From assembly GCA_052386675.1 (NCBI GenBank), contig JBQTJX010000068.1, forward strand, positions 10,143-74,142: a stretch of 64,000 nt of DNA. The letters are read 5' to 3'. Made by a program: the position numbers and the translations under genes. The notes beneath the pieces were generated by a model, which saw only the letters and a list, made by a program, of their open reading frames with translations, was not told the DNA's origin and did not search any database. Source of the stretch: RBG-16-66-20 sp052386675 (GTDB taxonomy: Bacteria > Pseudomonadota > Gammaproteobacteria > Burkholderiales > SG8-39). Position 1 is the stretch's first letter; each line of letters begins with the position of its first letter. This document shows, piece by piece, positions 34,223-41,908 of this stretch.

Positions 34223-35152
34223 CTAACGGGCGAGAAGTGGGGTCCACTGCGGAGACTCAGTCCACCACAAAATGGGCAGACAGTTGTCCGGAGCTGCATG
34301 AGCGAACGTATATGCCAACTCTAGTCCGCCGTAGCCCCTGCGCTGATCACCTATAAGTTGGATCCCGCGAGATTGTAGTATTGAATAATAGAAGGCTTCG
34401 GCGGAAGCGATGCTATTCGTTCGGTCGTTGAAGCACTTCGAATCCTCATGAAAGAGTCGATGTTCGTCTGTTAGCACTTCAACAGGCTGAACGAGCAACG
34501 TGGGATAAATCCGCCTCAATTCGGCGACGCCTCCGGAGAAACCGGCAAGCGGTGCGTATATGGAAGGGTGTTTCTTGATCATCGACTCAAGATTCTCTGC
34601 TTTGACCACCTCGTCAAATTGAGCGCCCGTTCCAAGGAAATCATCAACGAAGATCAAGAAGGTGCTGCTACTCAATCCACTGGCGGCGAGATTCCAAGGC
34701 GTGATCGTCCAATCCCGATTCACGCCGAAATTTCGTCGCATCATCCGAATAACGGTGTGAGGACTCTTGCCCGGTGGGTCTGTGCGCTTTGAGACGGCGA
34801 CCAATCGGATTCCTGGGTCTGTAGTCGTGCTCCCTAGGGCGTGCAACCAGCCTTGTCCCCGCAAGACCGACAAATTTTGATCTTCAGCGAGGTCCGGAAG
34901 AGTCCTTTGGAATAAATGCTGGATGAGCGAATACGTCTGGTCGTCGGAGCGGAATATGAGGGAATCTAGTACACATGCGGCGAAGTAGCGTTCAGCATCA
35001 TTTCGGAAGTTTGCGCGCCATGACATTAGTTTCGCGCGCGTTAAACCGTGCCAGATTCCGGATTCGATGAGTCCTTCACAGCGATCAAAGACATCTGAGA
35101 CGAATACCACGCCGTCTTTGGGCACGCTGAATGGTGTTACCGCAGGTGTCAC
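34223..35152 (-). CDS. phosphoribosyltransferase-like protein (PRTase-CE type)
   Basis: This 309-aa protein has a GTG start 7 bp after the glnS stop. FLIFVDDFLGTGAQFDEVV (VDDFLGTG at 169-176) is the PRPP-binding loop of type I phosphoribosyltransferases. The helical N-terminus (LMSWRANFRNDAERYFAACVLDSLIFRS) and the C-terminal GYGGLELAYTFAHAAPDN, CLPILWW fit the conflict-associated PRTase group rather than nucleotide-salvage enzymes. The expected reaction is transfer or release of a phosphoribosyl group, possibly making or sensing a nucleotide signal (inference). It leads the coupled cassette and may be read through from glnS. Confidence 0.78.
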   Translation of the reverse strand: MTPAVTPFSVPKDGVVFVSDVFDRCEGLIESGIWHGLTRAKLMSWRANFRNDAERYFAACVLDSLIFRSDDQTYSLIQHLFQRTLPDLAEDQNLSVLRGQGWLHALGSTTTDPGIRLVAVSKRTDPPGKSPHTVIRMMRRNFGVNRDWTITPWNLAASGLSSSTFLIFVDDFLGTGAQFDEVVKAENLESMIKKHPSIYAPLAGFSGGVAELRRIYPTLLVQPVEVLTDEHRLFHEDSKCFNDRTNSIASAEAFYYSILQSRGIQLIGDQRRGYGGLELAYTFAHAAPDNCLPILWWTESPQWTPLLAR

Positions 35153-35159
35153 AACGGCG

Positions 35160-36815
35160 CTATCCCTTCAAAGTAGTCCAAGAGTCACGAAGCGTTACGG
35201 TCCGATTGAACCCATCTCGATCCGAGATGAAGTACCCATGCCTCTCAAACTGCACCGCCCCCATATCTCCTTTCCCAAGGCTCGGCTCGAACTGAGCGCG
35301 GATCTTCTTTAGGGAGTCAGGGTTCAGGTCGTCCTGGCCTTCGGGTTTTTCGGTCTTGAAGAGTCGATCGTAGGCTCGGATCTCGGCCTCGTGGGCGTGC
35401 TTAACGCTCACCCAATGAATGTTCCCCTTCACCTTGACCGAGTCCGCCCCCGGTGTGCCAGAGCGGGTTTCGGGAAGGTATCGGGCGCGCACGGTGTCGG
35501 TAGCTTTGTCGTAGCCGAGGCATTCCACCACGTAGGCGTAGCGCAGTCTTACCTTGTTGCCCGGAAATAGCCGGAAGTACTTCGGTTCCGGATTCTCCTG
35601 GTAGTCCTCGCGCTCGATCCAGAGTTTCTTGGAGAACGGCACCGGGCGCTTGCCCATGTCGGCGTGCTTGGGGTGGTTGGGCACGTCCATCTGTTCTTCC
35701 TGGCCGTCGGGGTAGTTCTCGATGACGAGCTTGACCGGATCCAGCACAGCCATCCTCCGAGGCGCAACCTCATCAAGGTGCTTGCGCATGCAGTCCTCAA
35801 GCACCGAATAATCAATCCAGGAATTCTCCTTCGACACCCCAACCCGATCAGCAAACAACCGAAACCCCTCCGGCGTATACCCCCGCCGCCGAGCCCCTGC
35901 CAAAGTCGGCATGCGCGGATCGTCCCAACCGTCCACGACCTTGTCCTCGACCAGCTTGATCAACAACCGCTTGGACAGCATGACGTGCGTCAGCTGCAGC
36001 CGCGCGAATTCGATCTGCTGCGGCAGGGGATGGGTGAGCAATCCGCCATCGGCGAGCTTGTTCAGCAGCCAGTCGTAGAAAGGCCGCTGGTCCTCGAACT
36101 CCAAGGTGCAAAGCGAATGGGTAATCCTCTCGACAGCATCCTCGATCGGATGCGCATAGGTGTACATCGGGTAGATGCACCACTTGTCCCCGGTCCGGTG
36201 GTGGGTCGCCCGCTTGATCCGGTACAGCGCCGGATCCCGCATATTGATGTTCGGCGAAGCCATGCTGATTTTGGCCCGCAGCACATGAGCGCCATCGGCA
36301 TGCTTGCCGTCGCGCATCTCGCGCAGCAGGGATAAATTCTCTTCAACCGACCGCGAGCGGAAGGGGGAATCGGTGCCCGGATGGGTAAAGTCGCCCCGGT
36401 TGTGCTTCATGTCGTCGGCCGACTGCGAGTCCACGTAGGCATGGCCCGCGCCCACCAGGTGCTCGGCGCACTGGTACATGAAGTCGAAGTAGTCCGAGGC
36501 GTACAGGGCCTTGCCGTCGAACTCCGGCACCAGCCATTTCACCGACTCGATGATGGCGTCGACGTATTCCTGCTCTTCCTTCTCCGGGTTGGTGTCGTCG
36601 AAGCGCAGGTTGCAGGAGCCGCCGTACTCCTTCGCCAGGCCGAAGTTCAGCAGGATGGACTTGGCATGCCCCAGGTGCAGGTATCCGTTGGGCTCCGGCG
36701 GAAACCGGGTCTTGATGGCCTTGACCTTCCCGGAGGCAAGGTCGGCCTCGATCCGCTGGCGGATGAAGTTGGAATGGGACGCAACTGGCTGGTTTTTAGG
36801 GTCTTTGGCGGTCAC
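35160..36815 (-). CDS. glnS: glutaminyl-tRNA synthetase
   Basis: This 551-aa class I aminoacyl-tRNA synthetase charges tRNA-Gln. The HIGH-type motif is PPEPNGYLHLGHAKS (residues ~40-54), and the KMSKS-type motif is VMLSKRLLIKL. FDDTNPEKEEQEYV, DWLLNKL and the C-terminal two-barrel anticodon-binding domain (RYAYVVECLGYDK) are typical. The length matches E. coli GlnS (~554). The start is GTG; an ATG just upstream is closed by a stop. The PRTase gene follows after 7 bp, so the accessory cassette lies immediately behind this essential gene. Confidence 0.96.
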   Translation of the reverse strand: MTAKDPKNQPVASHSNFIRQRIEADLASGKVKAIKTRFPPEPNGYLHLGHAKSILLNFGLAKEYGGSCNLRFDDTNPEKEEQEYVDAIIESVKWLVPEFDGKALYASDYFDFMYQCAEHLVGAGHAYVDSQSADDMKHNRGDFTHPGTDSPFRSRSVEENLSLLREMRDGKHADGAHVLRAKISMASPNINMRDPALYRIKRATHHRTGDKWCIYPMYTYAHPIEDAVERITHSLCTLEFEDQRPFYDWLLNKLADGGLLTHPLPQQIEFARLQLTHVMLSKRLLIKLVEDKVVDGWDDPRMPTLAGARRRGYTPEGFRLFADRVGVSKENSWIDYSVLEDCMRKHLDEVAPRRMAVLDPVKLVIENYPDGQEEQMDVPNHPKHADMGKRPVPFSKKLWIEREDYQENPEPKYFRLFPGNKVRLRYAYVVECLGYDKATDTVRARYLPETRSGTPGADSVKVKGNIHWVSVKHAHEAEIRAYDRLFKTEKPEGQDDLNPDSLKKIRAQFEPSLGKGDMGAVQFERHGYFISDRDGFNRTVTLRDSWTTLKG

Positions 36816-36872
36816 AAAGGCATTCTAACCGTTGCCCGGCCTTGACGGCCTGGACAGGTGGGCGCAGCATCG

Positions 36873-36892
36873 TGTATCTCTTTTGTGATACA
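36873..36892. promoter_or_regulatory. inverted repeat before antitoxin gene, candidate RHH operator
   Basis: TGTATC-N8-GATACA is a perfect 6-bp inverted repeat ending 9 bp before the antitoxin ATG. A weak TGGACA-N18-TATCTC promoter overlaps it, so binding here would block transcription. This fits autoregulation by the ribbon-helix-helix antitoxin. Confidence 0.6.
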
Positions 36893-36901
36893 GGGGGCGC
36901 G

Positions 36902-37180
36902 ATGGCTGTTTCGCTCAGGGTTCCGCCGGACGTGAAGAAGAAGATCGAGCGCCTGGCCGAAGCGCAGGACACCACGGCGCACGCGTTCATGGTGAAGGCC
37001 ATACGGGAGAAGGTCGAGGCCGAGGAGACGCGGGCGGCGTTCCACGCCGAAGCAAGGCGGCGGCTGGCAAGGATGAAGAAGTCGGGAATGGGGATACCGG
37101 CGGAGGAGGTCTTCGCCTACCTCAGGCAAAGAGCCGCCGGCGGCAACCCGCAGCCCCCGAAGCCTCGCAAGATCGTGTGA
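36902..37180 (+). CDS. ribbon-helix-helix antitoxin (CopG/ParD-like)
   Basis: This 92-aa protein begins with a ribbon-helix-helix domain: MAVSLRVPPDVKKKIERLA forms the DNA-binding strand and first helix, and TTAHAFMVKAIREKVE the second. The C-terminal half is charged and ends Pro-rich, as in antitoxins that wrap a ParE toxin. It overlaps the toxin gene by 4 bp (GTGA). A 20-bp inverted repeat just upstream is the probable operator. With the partner toxin it forms the right-hand of two TA modules flanking the low-GC region. Confidence 0.88.
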   Translation: MAVSLRVPPDVKKKIERLAEAQDTTAHAFMVKAIREKVEAEETRAAFHAEARRRLARMKKSGMGIPAEEVFAYLRQRAAGGNPQPPKPRKIV

Positions 37181-37473
37181 TTCACTTCGACGACGGCGCC
37201 CGGGAGGACCTGGACCGCATCTTCGATTTCAATTTCAGTCGTGACCCGGCGACCGTTCTGGATCACATAGGAACGATAATCGACGCCGTGCAGGTGCTGG
37301 CGCGCCATCCCGAGATCGGGCGCGACACTGGCGGATCGCCGCCGCTGCGGGAACTGGTCATATCGCATGGCGGGACGGGATACATCGCGCTCTACGAGTA
37401 TTCCCCGCTCGATGACCTGGTTCTCGTCGTTGCTATCCGGCATCAGCGCGAGGCGGGATACCAGAAGCGCTAG
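37177..37473 (+). CDS. RelE/ParE-family toxin
   Basis: This 98-aa protein with a GTG start has the RelE/ParE fold signature: DDGAREDLDRIFDFNF, a central QVLARHPEIGRD, RELVISHGGTGYIALYEYS, and the C-terminal VLVVAIRHQREAGY with the typical HxRxxxY ending. ParE members poison DNA gyrase and RelE members cut mRNA on the ribosome; the sequence does not decide which. It overlaps the antitoxin by 4 bp and converges on the cyclase gene with a 4-bp overlap. Confidence 0.88.
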   Translation: MIHFDDGAREDLDRIFDFNFSRDPATVLDHIGTIIDAVQVLARHPEIGRDTGGSPPLRELVISHGGTGYIALYEYSPLDDLVLVVAIRHQREAGYQKR

Positions 37474-38501
37474 AGCGCCGTCTCCACCGCCCACGCGCGA
37501 ATCGCCTCGCGCCGCCCGCGCAGCTCCAGTTCCCCGAGGTCGCGACAGGCGTAGTCTGCCGGACGCCCCAGCGCGGACAGCGCGGCATCGGACACGATGA
37601 ATCGCACCCCCGCGTCGCGCGTCGCCTGCTCCAGACGCGAAGCGGTGTTCATGACATCGCCGTGGTACACGATGGCGCGTCGCTGCTCGCCCACTTCGCC
37701 CGCGATCACCTCGCCCAGGTGCAGTGCCGCGCGCAGCTCGGGCTCGGCGCCGAAGCGGGCACGAAACTCGGGCGCCGCCGCGGCCAGCGCGGCGCGCATG
37801 TCAGCGAGGCAGCGCAGCGGCCGCGCAGAGGGCAGGCCCTCCTCCTCGGTCCAGGTCACCACGATCTCGTCGCCGACGTACTGGTAGATCTCGCCGCGCG
37901 CCGCGGCGATGGCCTCGGCGGTGGCGCTGAACACCGAGGCGAGGAACAGGTGCGCCTGCATCGCCCCGAGGCGCTCGGCGATGGCGGTGGAGCCGACCAC
38001 GTCCACGAACAGGAAGAAGCGCCGCTCGGCGCGCGGCCGACGGTAGCGCCCCAGCACCAGGTTGCGGAAGGTGCGCCGCCCGACCAGGCCGGCGGCCTGC
38101 AGGGTGACGACGACGATGAGCGTCATGGCCATCGAAAAACCGATGGCGACCAGCCCGGCGTGGCGTTCCAGCGGCGCGGCGCCAAAGGCCCAGGGCAGGC
38201 CGACGATGAACAGCGAAACGATGGCCGCGTAGGCGGCGGTCTTGAGCAGTACCACGGCAAGGAAGGGCAGCCGCAGCAGCCGCTTCATGGTCGAGCCCTC
38301 GCGCAGCACGTAGATCTCGATTGCGCCGATGCAGCCGGCGATGCCGGCCCCGTTCAGGACGCCCATGCCCATGCTGGTCCAGACCGCCAGGCCCTGCCGG
38401 GACAGGAACGCGCCGTAGAGGAGGCCGACAGTCGCGCTGACCGCCACGATGCGCAGGTACAGCCGGTTGCGGTCGTGTTGCAGGGCGGTGAGGGTGGACA
38501 T
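37470..38501 (-). CDS. membrane class III adenylate/guanylate cyclase
   Basis: This 343-aa protein has four predicted membrane helices in residues ~14-140 (e.g. LYLRIVAVSATVGLLYGAFL, LIVVVTLQAAGLVG) followed by a class III cyclase domain. The metal-binding Asp residues are in FLFVDVVGST (Asp167) and YVGDEIVVTW (Asp211). The transition-state Asn/Arg pair is in DVMNTASRLE. The position that is usually the purine-specifying Lys is Gln (QYVGD), so substrate choice is uncertain. It probably makes cAMP or cGMP in response to a membrane or lipid cue. Convergent with the ParE-like toxin gene. Confidence 0.87.
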   Translation of the reverse strand: MSTLTALQHDRNRLYLRIVAVSATVGLLYGAFLSRQGLAVWTSMGMGVLNGAGIAGCIGAIEIYVLREGSTMKRLLRLPFLAVVLLKTAAYAAIVSLFIVGLPWAFGAAPLERHAGLVAIGFSMAMTLIVVVTLQAAGLVGRRTFRNLVLGRYRRPRAERRFFLFVDVVGSTAIAERLGAMQAHLFLASVFSATAEAIAAARGEIYQYVGDEIVVTWTEEEGLPSARPLRCLADMRAALAAAAPEFRARFGAEPELRAALHLGEVIAGEVGEQRRAIVYHGDVMNTASRLEQATRDAGVRFIVSDAALSALGRPADYACRDLGELELRGRREAIRAWAVETAL

Positions 38502-38578
38502 CGGGCAGCAGACTACACCCTGGCTCCACGATTGAACCGCCCCTTGTTCCGCCGCGCCGCTGCGGCTAAGGTCCGGAG

Positions 38579-40222
38579 ATGCTCGATCTCCTCATCCGCG
38601 GCGCCACCATCCTCGATGGCACGGGCGCGCCGCGCATCACCGGCGACGTCGGGGTGAAGGACGGCGTGATCACCGAGGTCGGCAAGGTCACGGACGCCGC
38701 GCGGCAGACCGTGGACGCTGCCGGCCTCGCCCTCATGCCCGGCATCGTGGACGTGCACACGCACTACGACGCGCAGGTGACCTGGGACCGCACGCTGTCG
38801 CCGTCGCCCGCGCTGGGGGTCACCACAGCGGTGCTGGGCAACTGCGGCTTCGGCATCGCGCCCTGCCCGGTGTCGCAGCGCCAGACGGTGCTGCGCAACC
38901 TGTCGGTGGTGGAGGGCATGGACCTCGCCGCGCTGGAGAGCGGCGTGCACTGGGAAGCCGAAACCTTCGCCGGCTACCTGGAGCAGCTGCGCCGCATCGG
39001 CCCCTGCGCCAACGTCGCGGTCCTGGCGCAGCACTCGACCATCCGCAGCGCGGTGATGGGCGAGGAGGCCTCGACGCGCGCCGAGCCCACGGCACGGGAA
39101 CTGGCGGCGATGCAGGCGCAGGTGCGCGAGGCGCTGGCCGCGGGCGCCATCGGCTTTGCCTCGTCGTTCTCGCCCAACCACGCCGGCTGGGCGGGGCGTC
39201 CGATGCCCTCGACCATCGCGGCGGACGCCGAAGTCCATGCGCTGCTGCAGCCGCTGAAGGACGCCGGCCGCGGCGTGTTCGTCGTCGCCGCCGGATCGCG
39301 CGCGACGCCCGCGTACCTGGAGCAGGTGGCCGCGCAGACCGGCCGCCCGACCTTCATGGTGACCGTGCTCACCATGTACAACGACGCCGAACCGGGAAAG
39401 GCCATCACCTACTTCGAGCGCTGCGCCGAGGCGCGCGCCCGCGGAAACGAGGTGTACATCCACACCAACTGCCAGCCGCTGTCCTTCGACTTCACGCTGG
39501 CCGAGCCGTATCTCCTTTATTCGCACGACGCCTTCGACCGCATCAAGGCTGCAGCGCCGGGCGAGCGCGCCGCGATCTACAGGGATCCGGCCTTCCGCGC
39601 CCGCTTCCGCGAGAACCTGGCCAATCCGAAGCAGGGCATCCTGTTCTACGGCGACTGGGGGAAGATCGAGCGCGACGGCACGAGCGTCGCAACGCTGGCG
39701 AAAGCCGCGGGCCGGGATCCGCTGGACCATTTCTTCGACCTGCCGCTGGACCAGCAACTCATCGGCAAGCTGTTCCAGAACAACGATGCCGGCGTGGCGC
39801 CGCTCCTGAAGCACGAGCAGGGTGTGTTGGCGCTGTCGGACGCGGGCGCGCACCTCATCTATTTCTGCGACGCCGGGTTCGGGCTGCATTTCCTGCAGCA
39901 CTGGGTGCGCGAGACCGGAACCTTCACCCTGGAGGAGGGCGTGCGAAGGCTCACCAGCGACCCGGCGGCGAAGTACCGCATCCCGGGGCGCGGCCGGATC
40001 GCCGCCGGCGCCGCGGCCGACCTGCTGCTCTTCGACCCGGCAACGGTCGGCGTCTCGCCCCTGCGCCGGGCGGCCGACCTGCCCGGCGGGGGCACCCGGA
40101 TGCTGCGCGACCCGGCCGGCGTCCACGGGGTCTGGGTCAACGGCAGGCAGGTGCATGACGGAAAGAACTATCCCGGACAAGGCGCCGGGCCAGGACAGGT
40201 ACTGACGCAGTTCGTGGCGTAG
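38579..40222 (+). CDS. N-acyl-D-amino-acid deacylase-type amidohydrolase
   Basis: This 547-aa amidohydrolase-superfamily enzyme has DLLIRGATILDGTGAPR at the N-terminus, metal ligands in MPGIVDVHTHYDAQ, GVTTAVLGNCGFGIAPC (the Cys typical of D-aminoacylases), and a late ALSDAGAHLIYF with the catalytic Asp. The C-terminal PGRGRIAAGAAADLLLFDP closes the beta-sandwich. Members hydrolyse N-acyl-D-amino acids or related amides; relatives act on other substrates, so the label is a family name. A 22-bp gap separates it from the cytidylate-kinase-like gene, so it may head that run. Confidence 0.9.
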   Translation: MLDLLIRGATILDGTGAPRITGDVGVKDGVITEVGKVTDAARQTVDAAGLALMPGIVDVHTHYDAQVTWDRTLSPSPALGVTTAVLGNCGFGIAPCPVSQRQTVLRNLSVVEGMDLAALESGVHWEAETFAGYLEQLRRIGPCANVAVLAQHSTIRSAVMGEEASTRAEPTARELAAMQAQVREALAAGAIGFASSFSPNHAGWAGRPMPSTIAADAEVHALLQPLKDAGRGVFVVAAGSRATPAYLEQVAAQTGRPTFMVTVLTMYNDAEPGKAITYFERCAEARARGNEVYIHTNCQPLSFDFTLAEPYLLYSHDAFDRIKAAAPGERAAIYRDPAFRARFRENLANPKQGILFYGDWGKIERDGTSVATLAKAAGRDPLDHFFDLPLDQQLIGKLFQNNDAGVAPLLKHEQGVLALSDAGAHLIYFCDAGFGLHFLQHWVRETGTFTLEEGVRRLTSDPAAKYRIPGRGRIAAGAAADLLLFDPATVGVSPLRRAADLPGGGTRMLRDPAGVHGVWVNGRQVHDGKNYPGQGAGPGQVLTQFVA

Positions 40223-40244
40223 CATAGGGGCAGGGGGTAACGCC

Positions 40245-41090
40245 ATGCCGCTGATCGCCATGAACCGGGAAATGGGCTCGCTGGGCAAGGAGGTCGCCGC
40301 CGGGCTGGAGCAGGAGCTCGGCATGAAGGTGCGCCACCACGAAATGATCGACCACCTCGCCAACCGCGCCCGCATCCGAAAGAGCCACGTGGTGAGCTTC
40401 CTGGAGGGCACCCAGGGCCTGATCGAGCGCCTCACCACCGACCAGTTGCGCCTGCGCATCCTCACCGCCGACGAGATCCTGTCCATGGCCGAGTCCGACG
40501 ACGCCGTGATCATGCGCGGCTGGGGCGCGACCTCGCTCCTGAAGGAGGTGCCGCACGCGGTGCGCGTGTGCGTCTCGGCCTCGCGCCGCACGCGCGTGAA
40601 ACGCATGATGGCGCGCCTGGCCTGCGACGACGCCGCGCAGGTGGAGCGGCTGGTGACGCAGAACGACGACGCGGCGCAGGCGGTGATGCGGCGCCACTTC
40701 CACGTCGACACCCGCGACATCAACGAATACGACGTCGGCTTCAACACCGACCGCGTCTCGGTGGCGCAATGCGTGGACGAGGTGGTGAAGATGGTGCGCT
40801 CGCCGCAGTTCGCCGAGACCGACGAGTCGCGCGCGCGCCTGCGCGATGTCGCGCTCGCGCACCACGTGCGCGCCGCGCTGCGCACCCACGGCACCACCGG
40901 GCGCTTCGCGGTGCGCGTGGTGGCGAGCAACGGGCTGGTGCAGCTCTACGGCACCGTGGACCACATCGAGCAGAGCGATTCCTGCAGCGACGTCGCAGGC
41001 CGCATCCGCGGCGTGCGCGAGCTGGAGAACCACCTCAACGTGGCCGAGGTCACCGGCCACCGCAGGTCGGAAGGACCAGCGCAGGCATGA
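40245..41090 (+). CDS. cytidylate-kinase-like protein fused to a BON domain
   Basis: This 281-aa protein has two parts. Residues 1-~200 resemble the cytidylate kinase-like (Cytidylate_kin2) family: IAMNREMGSLGKEVAAGLEQ at the P-loop, HHEMIDHLA, IMRGWGATSLL, VRVCVSASRRTRVKRMM and an HVDTRDINEYDVGFNT block. Residues ~208-272 form a BON domain (VRAALRTHGTTGRFAVRVVA, GLVQLYGTVDHIEQ, GVRELENHLNV), which usually binds phospholipid. No signal peptide is seen, so the BON domain would be cytoplasmic. The TauD gene overlaps its end by 4 bp. The substrate may not be CMP. Confidence 0.85.
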   Translation: MPLIAMNREMGSLGKEVAAGLEQELGMKVRHHEMIDHLANRARIRKSHVVSFLEGTQGLIERLTTDQLRLRILTADEILSMAESDDAVIMRGWGATSLLKEVPHAVRVCVSASRRTRVKRMMARLACDDAAQVERLVTQNDDAAQAVMRRHFHVDTRDINEYDVGFNTDRVSVAQCVDEVVKMVRSPQFAETDESRARLRDVALAHHVRAALRTHGTTGRFAVRVVASNGLVQLYGTVDHIEQSDSCSDVAGRIRGVRELENHLNVAEVTGHRRSEGPAQA

Positions 41091-41908
41091 TCCAGGCCAG
41101 GAAGCTCTCCGGCGCCCTCGGCGCCGAACTCTCGGGCGTGGACCTGTCGCAGCCCCTGGGCAAGGACGCCGCGGCGGAGATCCGGCGCCATTTCCTGGAG
41201 CACCAGGTGATTTTCTTCCGCGACCAGGCGCTCACGCCGGCGCAGTACATGGCTTTTGCCCAGGCTTTCGGCGAGCCGGTGGAGTACCCGATGGTGCCTG
41301 GACTGCCGGATTTCCCGAAGATCATCGAGGTCAAGAAGCTGGAGCACGAGAAAGTCAATTTCGGCGGCATCTGGCACAGCGACACCGCCTACCTGGAGCG
41401 CCCGCCGATGGGCTCGATGCTGCTGGCGCGCGAGATCCCGCCCTATGGGGGCGACACCCTGTTCGCCAGCATGAGCGCCGCCTACGAGGGCCTGTCCGAG
41501 GGCATGAAACGGATGCTCGAGGGCTTGAGGGCTGTCAACGCCTCCAGCAAGGCCGACGTCTCGAAGACGCGCGAGGACCGCATCAAGGCCTCCGGCGCCG
41601 AGCTGAAGGAATTCGTCGCCGAGCACCCGGTGGTGCGCACCCACCCGGAGACGGGCCGGAAAGCGCTGTACGTGAACCCGGCGCACACCGCGCGCTTTGC
41701 CGGCATGACCGAGGACGAATCCGCGCCGCTGCTGGAGATGCTGTATCGCCAGCAGCAGAGGCCCGAATTCACCTGCCGCTTTTCCTGGCGTCCGGGCTCG
41801 ATCGCGTTCTGGGACAACCGCTGCGCGCAGCACAATCCGGTGAACGACTACCACGGCCACCGGCGCGTGATGCACCGGATCACGCTGGCGGGAGATGTTC
41901 CGGCTTAG
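41087..41908 (+). CDS. TauD/TfdA family Fe(II)/2-oxoglutarate dioxygenase
   Basis: This 273-aa enzyme hydroxylates a substrate using 2-oxoglutarate and oxygen. The iron-binding HxD is in GGIWHSDTAYLERPP, the distal His in HRRVMHRITLAG, and the 2-oxoglutarate Arg nearby. VIFFRDQALTPAQYMAFAQ and CRFSWRPGSIAFWDNRCAQH are classic TauD stretches. Taurine, 2,4-D and other substrates are used by the family; none can be chosen here. It overlaps the upstream kinase/BON gene by 4 bp and the permease gene by 14 bp. Confidence 0.92.
   Translation: MIQARKLSGALGAELSGVDLSQPLGKDAAAEIRRHFLEHQVIFFRDQALTPAQYMAFAQAFGEPVEYPMVPGLPDFPKIIEVKKLEHEKVNFGGIWHSDTAYLERPPMGSMLLAREIPPYGGDTLFASMSAAYEGLSEGMKRMLEGLRAVNASSKADVSKTREDRIKASGAELKEFVAEHPVVRTHPETGRKALYVNPAHTARFAGMTEDESAPLLEMLYRQQQRPEFTCRFSWRPGSIAFWDNRCAQHNPVNDYHGHRRVMHRITLAGDVPA

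Noticed and set aside
27487..37473. Integrative element with integrase or tRNA attachment site
   Set aside because: No integrase, excisionase, tRNA or flanking att-like direct repeat was found; the low-GC region is called an accessory island only by composition and content.
38513..40930. 805-codon minus-strand frame opposite the amidohydrolase
   Set aside because: Low-complexity Arg/His/Ala-rich translation, antisense to a clear enzyme; GC-bias artefact.
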